The position numbers were made by a program, and so were the translations under genes. The notes beneath the pieces were generated by a model. It worked only from the letters and a program-made list of their open reading frames with translations. It was not told where the DNA came from and did no database searches. From NCBI RefSeq assembly GCF_002215035.1, contig NZ_NKFP01000006.1, positions 447,083 to 511,082 of the forward strand: 64,000 nt of DNA, written 5' to 3'. Position 1 is the stretch's first letter, and every line of letters begins with the position of its first letter. Origin of the DNA: Leptolyngbya ohadii IS1 (GTDB taxonomy: Bacteria > Cyanobacteriota > Cyanobacteriia > Elainellales > Elainellaceae). Below, piece after piece: positions 38,261 through 46,261 of this stretch.

Positions 38261-38346
38261 TTTTTTCTAAGTCCTGGGCTGCGAAATCCTACTGGAGTAA
38301 AGTTAAAATTTCTACACAATTCTGTTCAGGATTGAGGAAATTTGCC

Positions 38347-38727
38347 ATGGCTAACCTTCCACCCCTAACCGATGCTACTTTCTGGGCAATTTTGCAGGAC
38401 GAGTTAGAGGACGCGGTTGCAAATCAGCTCGTCTGGCAAGCTCTGGGATACCGCTACAATGAGGCGCAGCAACGGTGGGATAATACAGCTGTGTCAGAAG
38501 ATTGGCGATCGGCTTACCCTGAACCGCCTGACTTCATTGGCAGCCGCCCCGCAACGGTGAAACTCACCCGATCAATACCGCCAGAGAACAAGCAGTTGCT
38601 CAAGGAGGAGCTTGGGTTTCCGGGCTATCAGGTGAATGAACTGGTACCGCGAAAAACACGACGGGCGACGCTCGTTAACTGGTTGCTAAGCTATCGCAAG
38701 CTCAGTGCATCAGGTTCGTCTTCCTGA
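38347..38727 (+). CDS. DUF1823 family protein
   Basis: 126 residues from the ATG at 38347, the family start ([20 protein letters not shown]). Soluble; conserved segments include [10 protein letters not shown] and [12 protein letters not shown], with a basic C-terminal half ([17 protein letters not shown]). The family is common in cyanobacteria and present in plants; the function is unknown. It is followed 71 bp later by the RidA-family gene in the same direction, so they may be co-transcribed. Confidence 0.85.
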   Translation: MANLPPLTDATFWAILQDELEDAVANQLVWQALGYRYNEAQQRWDNTAVSEDWRSAYPEPPDFIGSRPATVKLTRSIPPENKQLLKEELGFPGYQVNELVPRKTRRATLVNWLLSYRKLSASGSSS

Positions 38728-38798
38728 TCTTCCTTACTCTTTTTTGTCTAAGTTTCCTGGTCTCAATCTTTGTCTACCCCTATTTCTGGTTTTTCGCT

Positions 38799-39191
38799 AT
38801 GACCCGTGAGATTATTCGTACCAATCAGGCTCCTGCCCCCGTAGGTCCCTACAATCAGGCGGTGGTTGCCGCAGGGCAGCTTGTGTTTGTCGCAGGACAA
38901 ATTCCTCTTGATCCGGCAACGGGTGCGATCGTTGGAGAGGGAGAGGTTGCAAAGCAAACGGAGCAGGTGTTTGCCAACCTGAAAGGAGTGCTGGAAGCCG
39001 CAGGGGTAACATTGCAGGACGTTGTTAAAACCACCGTATTCCTGGCGGATATGAACGACTTTGCAGCGATGAACGCAGTTTATGCCCAGTATTTTGATGA
39101 AGCTCTGGCTCCTGCCCGCGCCTGTGTAGAGGTATCTCGCTTGCCTAAGGACGTGCGGGTTGAAATTGAGTGTATTGCGGTGAAGTCCTAA
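38799..39191 (+). CDS. RidA-family enamine/imine deaminase
   Basis: 130 residues, normal for the YjgF/YER057c/UK114 family. It hydrolyses reactive 2-aminoacrylate-type imines released by PLP enzymes. Signature residues: [20 protein letters not shown] near the N-terminus, the conserved Arg and Glu in [20 protein letters not shown], close to the active site at the trimer interface. The start ATG at 38799 fits the family. It converges with the CheY-like gene with a 39-bp gap. Confidence 0.94.
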   Translation: MTREIIRTNQAPAPVGPYNQAVVAAGQLVFVAGQIPLDPATGAIVGEGEVAKQTEQVFANLKGVLEAAGVTLQDVVKTTVFLADMNDFAAMNAVYAQYFDEALAPARACVEVSRLPKDVRVEIECIAVKS

Positions 39192-39230
39192 TTTGACCTG
39201 ATTCTTTGACCCGATGCTTTAAAGCTGCCT

Positions 39231-39602
39231 TTAACGTGCCGTCTGCAAAAGTTGCTTGACGGTTTTCATCATTTCTGTGGGGTGAAAGGGCTTGGTAATG
39301 TAAGCATCTGCGCCCTGTTTCATGCCCCAATAGCGATCGAACTCCTGATCTTTAGTGGAGCAAATTAGAATTGGAATATTCTGCATTTCAGGCTCTTTTT
39401 TCATCCAGCGGCACAGATCATAGCCATTCATTCCCGGCATGATGAGGTCCGTAATCACTAGATCAGGCAGGTTGCTCTGGATTTTTTCCTGTGCTTCAAT
39501 GCCGTTTGTTGCTTCTACAACTTGGATGCCGCTATTTTGCAGCAGATCTGACAGCATTTTTCGTACTGTTTGACTGTCATCTACAATTAAAACCGTACTC
39601 AT
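39231..39602 (-). CDS. CheY-like response regulator
   Basis: 123 residues, a stand-alone receiver. The acidic pocket is DDSQ (residues 8-9), the phospho-acceptor is Asp52 in LVITDLIMPGMNGY, and the switch Thr/Lys are in ICSTKDQ and ITKPFHP. The sequence is closest in type to the PilH/TaxP-like regulators that cyanobacteria use for pilus-based motility and phototaxis. There is no output domain and no kinase nearby, so the partner kinase must be elsewhere. Confidence 0.92.
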   Translation of the reverse strand: MSTVLIVDDSQTVRKMLSDLLQNSGIQVVEATNGIEAQEKIQSNLPDLVITDLIMPGMNGYDLCRWMKKEPEMQNIPILICSTKDQEFDRYWGMKQGADAYITKPFHPTEMMKTVKQLLQTAR

Positions 39603-39822
39603 AGCTTGCTTCTCTAGATTCCCCGGTAGGTCTTGCGACGGCAGATGCGCTAGGGTGCCCCGTAAAAAATACCATTCTCTCAGGCAATCGAACTGGCTCC
39701 TTTCGCAGTATTCCCAAAACGGCTTTGATTTCCGCCTGGACGATCGATTCTTTACCGATCTCTTTAGCGATTCTTCGCATTCGTTCGTGTGCCTCAGTAA
39801 AACGCCCTAAGGCGACTTCCAT
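39577..39822 (-). CDS. Uncertain small frame before the response regulator
   Basis: 81 codons ending 26 bases inside the response regulator gene. The first 50 residues look helical and charged (FTEAHERMRRIAKEIGKE, VQAEIKAVLGILRKE), while the rest is poor. It might be a real short gene coupled to the regulator by overlap, or only its leader. No family is recognised. Confidence 0.25.
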   Translation of the reverse strand: MEVALGRFTEAHERMRRIAKEIGKESIVQAEIKAVLGILRKEPVRLPERMVFFTGHPSASAVARPTGESREASYEYGFNCR

Positions 39823-39939
39823 TTAGGGACAGCCCACCCTGAGAAGCCTGATAAAAAGTATAAGAAAGTACGCTAAATGAGTCTTTGTCATTCCTGTAAA
39901 GCAGGAACAACAAAGCTTTAAGCTAAAGACAATTTGTAA

Positions 39940-40012
39940 TACCCCCAGGGGAATTCGAATCCCCGTCGCCTCCGTGAAAGGGAGGTGTCCTAGGCCTCTA
40001 GACGATGGGGGC
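39940..40012 (-). tRNA. tRNA-Glu(UUC)
   Basis: 73 nt on the minus strand folding as a cloverleaf: acceptor GCCCCCA/TGGGGGT, D-arm with CTAGAGGCCTAG, anticodon loop CTTTCAC (anticodon TTC) and T-arm with GATTCGAATTC. CCA is not encoded. In cyanobacteria this tRNA also delivers glutamate to tetrapyrrole synthesis, and its wobble U is an MnmA substrate. Confidence 0.97.
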
Positions 40013-40377
40013 ACAAGGATCAGTAGAAGCAGCTACACTGCGCTTTAAACCTCTGTGCTAAATCATACTTAAAGCTATTCCTTCAAGCTGCTAACACAGG
40101 AGTTCTAAAGAGCCAGCGAAGTTTATTTCACTGGTGTTCCCTTATTGTAAACGAAAAAGGGTACGAGTAGCGATAGGTGTCAGTAGAAATTTTGGCAATT
40201 CTTAGAGTGGAATTGTTTGATTTTCTGGCTGAGTTTTCCTCACACACGGAGAACTGACAGCGCTCTGCCACGGAACTGGTATTAAACAGAAAACCTGCTT
40301 ATCTCTTTTGAAGAAATCCCTTAGGAAATTTCTTTGATGAGAAAGCAGGCTTTCATAGTGGGGATTTGATCAAGCGA
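40013..40377. other. Spacer between two tRNA genes with a long hairpin
   Basis: 365 bp. The part next to tRNA-Pro holds a ~64-nt imperfect hairpin (listed as a terminator). The rest shows nothing definite. Confidence 0.5.
40290..40353 (-). terminator. Long imperfect hairpin, likely tRNA-Pro terminator
   Basis: CCTGCTT (40294-40300) pairs with AAGCAGG (40343-40349), extended inward by TCTC/GAGA and AAGAAAT/ATTTCTT. On the minus strand the stem ends in GGTTTTC, so it would terminate transcription 25 bp past tRNA-Pro. The stem is unusually long for a terminator. Confidence 0.5.
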
Positions 40378-40451
40378 TCGGAGCGGCGGGATTTGAACCC
40401 ACGACCCCTACTACCCCAAAGTAGTGCGCTACCAAGCTGCGCTACGCCCCG
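40378..40451 (-). tRNA. tRNA-Pro(UGG)
   Basis: 74 nt on the minus strand: acceptor CGGGGCG with its partner CGCTCCG, D-arm with AGCGCAGCTTGGTAGCGC, anticodon loop TTTGGGG (anticodon TGG), variable AGGGGTC and T-arm GGGTTCAAATCCC. Discriminator A; CCA is not encoded. Confidence 0.97.
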
Positions 40452-40564
40452 ATGCACTTCGTTTAGTCCTTAACCACAATAACATACCTTACGGCGATCG
40501 CTCTGCAATTTTTCAGGGCAATTTTCTACAGACCTTAAATCTGGAGAATTTGAATCTAGGGACT

Positions 40565-40930
40565 TTAGAAAACCTTGAGCATCTGGACTGCCTGCACTAG
40601 CTCAGGAATGGACTGTGCTGTCCAGGTTCCTTCTGCGCCACGCCCGGTTAATACAATCAGGTGCAGATCGTACGCCTGGGGAAAGCCTTCTGCTTCCAGC
40701 CAGATGCGATCGCTCTCGACCTCCAGGGAAATCCGCTCCTCCGCCATGAGTTCCTGCTGCATTTGGGTCATAGTTTGGTCAAGCTGCACCACTAACCGAC
40801 AAAAATCCTCCAGTTCTGCTTCGGTTAGTTCGATCGCCCATTCATCACTGCCGACCAGTCCCTTAAACTGCGCTGCTTCGGCATCCCATCCAAGCCGCCA
40901 TCCGGCTCCCGTTTTTAGCTGACGTGCCAT
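40565..40930 (-). CDS. DUF1818 family protein
   Basis: 121 residues matching the cyanobacterial/plant DUF1818 family by GAGWRLGWDAEAAQFKGLVG near the N-terminus, WAIELTEAELEDFCRL and DRIWLEAEGFPQAYDLHLIV. Soluble, likely alpha/beta. The family has no assigned role. The ATG at 40930 gives MARQLKTGAGW, as expected. The secreted protein gene upstream ends 37 bp before it on the same strand. Confidence 0.87.
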   Translation of the reverse strand: MARQLKTGAGWRLGWDAEAAQFKGLVGSDEWAIELTEAELEDFCRLVVQLDQTMTQMQQELMAEERISLEVESDRIWLEAEGFPQAYDLHLIVLTGRGAEGTWTAQSIPELVQAVQMLKVF

Positions 40931-40967
40931 TTGCTGTTATGGGTCTGAGTGCGAGGTCTGAGGGCAA

Positions 40968-41657
40968 TTAGGGCAGCAGAAGCTGGGCATCTCCCGGTCG
41001 TGGGCTTTGGAGTGGGGGAGCCGCTGGACGAGGCGTTGCAGGGTTGGAATTAGCAGGGTTGGGATTAACAGGATTGGGATTAACAGGATTAGGAGTCGGC
41101 GATGGGGCTGCCGCAGGCGGTGTAGCGGTGGTATAGAGATCAACGAGGGCTTGCACCAGACGATCGCGCTGGTTGCGGGTGAGGCGATTAACGGCGGCAA
41201 TGTCTCCCGGTAGGGGATCAGGCTGCAATGTGCCTTGACCGGGATAGGTGGAGGCAATCACTCTTTCGTTGGCTCCCAGATAGTCTGCTAGAGTCAGCTT
41301 CCAATCCAGACGGTAGTTCATGGGTCTGCCCTTGACATAGGAGTGATAGCGCATCAGGCGATTGACAAGGGTATTGCGATCGGACACCTGCCCTGTTTCG
41401 CGATTAACATACTGATTTTCCAGGGGCAGATCGGGCACTTGCTCGTAAACCTGTGCCGCCGCCTCTTCAATTCGGATGATCTGCTGCTGTGCTTGGGCGG
41501 GCTGTGCCTGGAGCGCAAAGAGAATTCGGGGTGGGGGAGCTGCTTCTGGATAGTTTTCTCCCCCCAGGGGCAGCATTGCCGTTGCAACCAGGAAACCTGT
41601 GGTCATCAGGGCAATGAACCACCCAGAGCGGGACAGATACCGATGGGACGATCGCAT
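40968..41657 (-). CDS. Secreted or membrane-anchored proline-rich protein
   Basis: 229 residues from the ATG at 41657; upstream codons are in frame but give a poor leader. An N-terminal hydrophobic segment (GWFIALMTTGFLVATAM) serves as signal or anchor. The middle (about 75-165) is a globular domain with RIEEAAAQVYEQVPDLPLEN and WKLTLADYLGANERV, and the C-terminus is a Pro/Asn repeat (NPVNPNPVNPNPANSNPA) from tandem GGATTAACA-type DNA units at about 41044-41095. The globular part resembles a conserved cyanobacterial periplasmic domain but I cannot name it. Confidence 0.7.
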   Translation of the reverse strand: MRSSHRYLSRSGWFIALMTTGFLVATAMLPLGGENYPEAAPPPRILFALQAQPAQAQQQIIRIEEAAAQVYEQVPDLPLENQYVNRETGQVSDRNTLVNRLMRYHSYVKGRPMNYRLDWKLTLADYLGANERVIASTYPGQGTLQPDPLPGDIAAVNRLTRNQRDRLVQALVDLYTTATPPAAAPSPTPNPVNPNPVNPNPANSNPATPRPAAPPLQSPRPGDAQLLLP

Positions 41658-41855
41658 ACTGCCGAACTGCCTTAGTGTGAATTGAGATTGATATTTGCGG
41701 ATATTCGCGCGGATATTTGCAGGAATGTGAACGGGCGGAAAGAATATCGCAGGAGCGGCATAGAACCTAAAGGGTGGACAAGATGCCCACCCCACAGGAA
41801 GACCTACTGATTGAGGTATTGTCTTGGAACTGCCGGATAAAGTTCCTACTCGCTG

Positions 41856-42164
41856 CTACTCGCCGATAATTTCGGGTTGGGTTAGCTCGTCAGACATTTC
41901 GATAATTGCGCGAATCACGGGCTTCATCTTGGGATCGTCCAGGCTGTCGAACTCCTCAAAGCGGCGACGCTGTGCCCGGTTTGCGACCTGAACCGTAATC
42001 CGATAGCGGTTAGAAGCGGCACTGATCAGATCTTCTGCCCGGCGCATGAGTTGACTGGTATCGAGCGTGGAGCGCTTTGCGGCGGCGCTGCTGCGGGTTG
42101 AGGTTTTATTGAGGGCAGTCATTCTGTCTCCTCGGTTCATAGAGTTACTTCCCAATTTAGCCAT
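41856..42164 (-). CDS. rpoZ: RNA polymerase omega subunit
   Basis: Up to 102 residues. The omega core is [20 protein letters not shown], with the conserved helix, followed by [21 protein letters not shown] and [12 protein letters not shown] (long runs shown in part). Omega helps fold and hold the beta-prime subunit. The annotated ATG at 42164 gives a ~40-residue polar N-tail; internal ATGs at 42143 and 42122 (MTALNKTS) could be the real start, closer to usual length. The small gene upstream (42202-42435) on the same strand is probably co-transcribed. Confidence 0.88.
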   Translation of the reverse strand: MAKLGSNSMNRGDRMTALNKTSTRSSAAAKRSTLDTSQLMRRAEDLISAASNRYRITVQVANRAQRRRFEEFDSLDDPKMKPVIRAIIEMSDELTQPEIIGE

Positions 42165-42201
42165 GTCGATCCCGATAGCCTGAAACGATAGTTACTGTCT
42201 G

Positions 42202-42435
42202 TTACGGTAACGTTTTCCAGGCTTCTGTGACAATATCGCTCAGCCAGCGGCGGAGTTCTCGATCGAGTAGGCTATCGTCTGCCAGCACTTCAGCGGTTAA
42301 ATCTTCCAGCGATTGTCCCTGGGAGCGAGCCACATGAACCACACCTGCGATCGCTGCCACAATTAATTCCTCATTAACGGGCTGCTGACGCAGGGCAACT
42401 ATTTCTTGTGAACTGGCTGGAATGGGATAATGCAT
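42202..42435 (-). CDS. Small soluble protein upstream of rpoZ
   Basis: 77 residues, start ATG at 42435. Helical, acidic, with no Cys and no membrane segment: SQEIVALRQQPVNEELIVAA, then VVHVARSQGQSLEDLTAEVL and LDRELRRWLSDIVTEAWKTL. It lies 37 bp ahead of rpoZ on the same strand, suggesting an operon. I do not recognise the family; the composition clearly looks coding. Confidence 0.7.
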   Translation of the reverse strand: MHYPIPASSQEIVALRQQPVNEELIVAAIAGVVHVARSQGQSLEDLTAEVLADDSLLDRELRRWLSDIVTEAWKTLP

Positions 42436-42644
42436 TAGAAGAGAATGTTCAATAGCGAGCGGAGCGAATGGCGAGAATTAGCGCAGAAATCAGAGCGAAA
42501 ATTCGGAGCAGAGATTTAGAGCAAAGTTCCCATCGCATTTAGCGTACTCGGAAGTTTAGCGCAGATTTGGCAGTTGTCAACCCTGATTTCACAGAAAATT
42601 TACCCTGGGTTTCCGCGAATTTATTGGAGCTTTAGAAATCCCTG

Positions 42645-44813
42645 ATGAAAGAAATTCTTTATCTTGAAGTTCCCACGCCAGACCTTAAATCGGTGAAACA
42701 CTGGCTCCAGGAAACCTTTCAGCCCCAGGCACAGGCAGGAATAACAAAAGCAATTACTCCGGACGGCATCCGTTTAGTGTTTGCGGATTCTACGCGCCTC
42801 CGCCCTGCTACCGTATCAATTGCCGATTGTCTAATAGAGGAACTGTCGATCTTTCTCTGGTCTGTGCAGCGCACTACGTATCTGAAGGTGTTTCGCTGGG
42901 CGGATCAGCCTGTGCGGCAGGAGCGTCAGATTTTAAAGCAATTTACCCAGGAAATTCGGCGGGCGTTTCCCAATCGCTATCCCGAACCTCCGGCGATCGA
43001 TCTCACCCAGCAGTCCGTTTTTGAGGCGCTTGCTCCCTACTACCCCAAAACAGTGGAGTGCTTTCGGCGAATTCCTAACGGAGAATATGACCTTACCCGG
43101 GTCTACTGGTGGGAAAAACGCTGGCGGGAAGGGGTTCAATCGCCCCAGCAACCTCGTCCGGTGGTATTTCACAAAGCGCTAGGTGTCCCCCAATTCAATG
43201 ACACTCCAGACTATGACCTGATCTATGTTGGTGGTGCCCTGGGCGTGATTCATGCGGCGGTGATGGCTCGGGTGGGCTATCGAGTTCTCCTGCTGGAGCG
43301 GTTGCCCTTTGGGCGGATGAATCGGGAGTGGAACATTTCGCGATCCGAGTTTCAGAATCTGATTGATTTAGGGCTGTTTACCGCTGCGGAGTTTGAAAGC
43401 CTGATCGCCCGCGAATACATTGACGGGTTCCATAAATTTTTTGATGCCAACAATCCCCCTCAGGCAAAAGCGCCAATTCTGCATACGCCCACGGTGCTGA
43501 ACGTTGCTCTAGATGCCGAGAAACTCCTGCGGCTCTGCGGCGAGAAACTGCGATCGGCGGGGGGCGAAATTTGGGATGAAACAGAATTTCTGCGGGCGGA
43601 TGTAGATGATTTCAGCGTTACCATTTCTGCAACCCATTTACCCAACGGAGCTGCAAAACAGGCAACTGGACGCTTACTGGTGGATGCGATGGGAACCGCC
43701 TCGCCGATCGCCTGGCAGCTTAACGGAGGCAGAGCATTTGATAGCGTTTGCCCGACGGTGGGAGCAGTAATCGACGGCGGCTTTGAGCCGGGCGTTTGGG
43801 ACATTCGCTATGGGGATGTGCTGAATAGCCATGGGGACATCTCGCGCGGCAGGCAGTTGATTTGGGAACTGTTTCCCGGTCGGGGGGATGAGCTGACCTT
43901 CTACCTGTTCCACTACCATCAGGTGAATTCTGCTAACCCCGGTTCGCTGCTGGAGATGTACGAGGATTTCTTTACCATCCTGCCGGAGTACCGCCGCTGC
44001 GATGTCGATAAGCTCCAGTGGAAAAAAGCGACCTTTGGCTACATTCCGGGTCACTTCAGCACCTCTGCAACCGATCGCCGGATTGCCTTCGATCGATTAG
44101 TGGCGATCGGGGACGCGGCTTCGCTACAGTCGCCTCTGGTGTTTACCGGATTTGGTTCGCTGGTGCGGAATCTGCCCCGCCTGACGGATCTGCTGGATAC
44201 TGCCCTGCGGCACGACCTGCTGAAGGCAAACCATTTGAATCAGATTCGGGCGTACCAGAGCAATATTGCCGTTACCTGGCTGTTTTCGAGGGGTATGATG
44301 GTGCCGACCCATCGCTTTATTGCGCCGCAGCGGGTGAACTCAATGCTGAATACTTTCTTTGGCATCCTTGCCAGTGAACCGCCCGCCGTTGCCGATCGCT
44401 TTATTAAAGACCGGGCGGGCTGGATTCCGTTTAATCGCATGGCACTCAAGGCGGCACGGCTCAATCCCTCTATGCTGCTGTGGATCTGGGAACTGGCTGG
44501 GGCAAAAGACCTGATTCGCTGGATGGGCAGCTATGTGAACTTCACTCTGTTTGCCTTGATGTGCTGGTGCTTCCGCTGGGTGCCCGCCTTTGCCCGATCG
44601 ATCCAGCCTCAACTAGAATCCCGCTTTCCGGCTCTCTGGCTGTGGCTGCTGACCCAGAGCTATGCCCTTACCTACGGCATGGGTAATCCTCGTCTGGAAG
44701 TTGTGAAGGGCAAGGGACGATCGCGGCTGGCGAATCTGCAACCCCTAACCGGAAAACCGATTCAGGATGTTCGATCGGGTACTGATGCTCGCAACCCTGC
44801 GGGATCGCAGTAG
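42645..44813 (+). CDS. CruA/CruP-type lycopene cyclase family flavoprotein
   Basis: 722 residues. Residues ~1-185 are an extra N-terminal domain. From YDLIYVGGALGVIHAAVMAR (about 190) it has an FAD Rossmann fold with a GGALG loop in place of GxGxxG, then LLERLPFGRMNREWNIS, a hallmark of CruA/CruP proteins, LVDAMGTASPI and the second FAD segment AIGDAASLQSPLVFTGFGSL (about 485). The C-terminus has two or three hydrophobic helices. CruA cyclises lycopene; CruP is a paralog with an unclear, oxidative-stress-linked role. I cannot decide between them by eye. The gene is monocistronic and followed by a small secreted protein gene on the opposite strand. Confidence 0.8.
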   Translation: MKEILYLEVPTPDLKSVKHWLQETFQPQAQAGITKAITPDGIRLVFADSTRLRPATVSIADCLIEELSIFLWSVQRTTYLKVFRWADQPVRQERQILKQFTQEIRRAFPNRYPEPPAIDLTQQSVFEALAPYYPKTVECFRRIPNGEYDLTRVYWWEKRWREGVQSPQQPRPVVFHKALGVPQFNDTPDYDLIYVGGALGVIHAAVMARVGYRVLLLERLPFGRMNREWNISRSEFQNLIDLGLFTAAEFESLIAREYIDGFHKFFDANNPPQAKAPILHTPTVLNVALDAEKLLRLCGEKLRSAGGEIWDETEFLRADVDDFSVTISATHLPNGAAKQATGRLLVDAMGTASPIAWQLNGGRAFDSVCPTVGAVIDGGFEPGVWDIRYGDVLNSHGDISRGRQLIWELFPGRGDELTFYLFHYHQVNSANPGSLLEMYEDFFTILPEYRRCDVDKLQWKKATFGYIPGHFSTSATDRRIAFDRLVAIGDAASLQSPLVFTGFGSLVRNLPRLTDLLDTALRHDLLKANHLNQIRAYQSNIAVTWLFSRGMMVPTHRFIAPQRVNSMLNTFFGILASEPPAVADRFIKDRAGWIPFNRMALKAARLNPSMLLWIWELAGAKDLIRWMGSYVNFTLFALMCWCFRWVPAFARSIQPQLESRFPALWLWLLTQSYALTYGMGNPRLEVVKGKGRSRLANLQPLTGKPIQDVRSGTDARNPAGSQ

Positions 44814-44932
44814 AGACATAGGGGAGATACAAAGGGGAAATACAAAAAAGAGGGCGAACCGATCGCCCCCTGATTATTCTGATGATATTGATGCTTGGAT
44901 TGAATCCGCTAGGTGCTTTGCAAAGACTGTGC

Positions 44933-45319
44933 CTAGCGAGACTCAGGGAAATAGGTGGGCCATGCTTCGGGATCGGCTACGGTGTAGCGAATCGGATTGC
45001 CGCACAGCACCACATTCTGGTTATTGAAGCACTGCCGATTGCCCCGCTCTGGCTCTAGGGGAACTCTGGGTGCCTCGGAGAATTCGGGTCCGGGATTGTT
45101 AAGGCTGCGCCAGGACTCCGATTCAATTGCACGGGGAGGATTTTCGCACTGAGGATCAAGGCTATTCCGGCATTCAAAGGTTCCGGGAGTGCGCTCAGGA
45201 TAAGCTGCGCGAGCGATCGGGCTTTCAATCACTGCACCTGCTGCAACCATCGCGCCTGCAACGCCAGCAGAGAGGATCAATTTCTTGATCAGTGCATGAG
45301 CGGATTGAGATTTCATCAT
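44933..45319 (-). CDS. Small secreted protein with four cysteines
   Basis: 128 residues. A signal peptide is clear (KKLILSAGVAGAMVAAGAVI, cleavage likely after ARA at ~39). The mature part is polar and Pro rich with Cys in FECRNS, PQCEN, RQCFNN and VLCGNP, spaced to form two disulfides. It ends at WPTYFPESR. I do not recognise a family; a periplasmic or secreted role is inferred from the signal peptide. The start is one of the adjacent ATGs at 45319 or 45316. Confidence 0.75.
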   Translation of the reverse strand: MMKSQSAHALIKKLILSAGVAGAMVAAGAVIESPIARAAYPERTPGTFECRNSLDPQCENPPRAIESESWRSLNNPGPEFSEAPRVPLEPERGNRQCFNNQNVVLCGNPIRYTVADPEAWPTYFPESR

Positions 45320-45557
45320 GGATTACTTCTCTTGTAAAAACAAATGCGGCACAAGCTTAGATAGTAAAGCCAAGCTAACAGGCGTTGTAAACTCAACTTT
45401 TGATAGAACTATACGCCTTCTACCTTCTTTTTTAACCCATAAAAAGCAAAAAGAATATTGAGAATTCAAATCAAAACAGATAGGACGATTACTCATTTAG
45501 AAGAATGCAGGGCATCTTTCTCCGATATTTTATCCAGAGCGATCCGGCTAAATCTGC

Positions 45558-46226
45558 CTAACATGGGCTAACTTTTGCGCGAAACAGTAATTTTTCACCT
45601 TGCAGATAGCCTGCATACCGAACCCGCACTCGATCGCCGACTTGAGCCGTCCCTTCCATGAGCTGATGTTTTTGGGGATTAAAGGGAACTTCTGCCCCAA
45701 CTGGGGCGATCGACTCCACTCCCCAGGACTGTAAAAGCTGTTCGATTGGACGCAGGAGGGGAAGCAGCTTTGCGGCAGGCATCTGAGAATTTTGCTGGGC
45801 AGCATAGGCAGCGGTAGGAAACTGAAGCATCCAGGATTCGATCGCCTGGAGTGTGGCTTGCCGGAATTCCTGCTGAAGCTGGTCTCGGTCAGGGGAGTCG
45901 GGAGTCGGGAGTAAGTGAGGTGAATTTCCTGAAGTGGGCTGGGTGGAGTCTGGTGCTGAGTGTTGTCCTGAATTTAGGGAGTCAGGTCGCTTGGGTAACT
46001 CGGAAAACTCCTGAATCAGTGCATTTAGAGAGATTTGCAGGGCGGCTGCAATTTGATGAAGTACCCCCAGCCGCATTTCTGTCGCTTTCCCCAGGCGAAG
46101 CTGCTCAATCTGCCACTTAGAAACCCCAGCCGCTTTCCCCAACGCCCCATAGCTGGATAGACCAACCTGCTGCATTCGGGCACGGAGGCGATCGGAGTAG
46201 GGGGTCGATTTCAGATTTGATGTCAT
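45558..46226 (-). CDS. HTH (XRE)-GrpE-like fusion protein
   Basis: 222 residues. Residues ~8-65 are an XRE-type helix-turn-helix: LRARMQQVGLSSYGALGKAA, KWQIEQLRLGK, then LHQIAAALQISLNALI. A Ser/Pro-rich linker (about 75-110) leads to a helix (DQLQQEFRQATLQAIESWML) and a C-terminal beta unit ESIAPVGAEVPFNPQKHQL ... VRVRYAGYLQGEKLLFRAKV that resembles the GrpE head which contacts DnaK. A long GrpE coiled coil is missing. It could couple DnaK-type chaperone activity to DNA binding, but this is inference. It lies 35 bp downstream of rsmB... on the same strand the rsmB start is at 47605, so this gene is upstream in transcription direction only of 45320. Confidence 0.7.
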   Translation of the reverse strand: MTSNLKSTPYSDRLRARMQQVGLSSYGALGKAAGVSKWQIEQLRLGKATEMRLGVLHQIAAALQISLNALIQEFSELPKRPDSLNSGQHSAPDSTQPTSGNSPHLLPTPDSPDRDQLQQEFRQATLQAIESWMLQFPTAAYAAQQNSQMPAAKLLPLLRPIEQLLQSWGVESIAPVGAEVPFNPQKHQLMEGTAQVGDRVRVRYAGYLQGEKLLFRAKVSPC

Positions 46227-46261
46227 AGTTCAACCTTGCCGTTTTTCAACCTTGCTGCCGC

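Larger units (their letters stand above)
37975..38346. other. Intergenic region with a possible structured RNA
   Basis: 372 bp between fabI and the DUF1823 gene, both plus strand. It holds a terminator for the minus strand and a long-range pairing that suggests an RNA gene opposite to its neighbours (listed separately). Confidence 0.45.
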
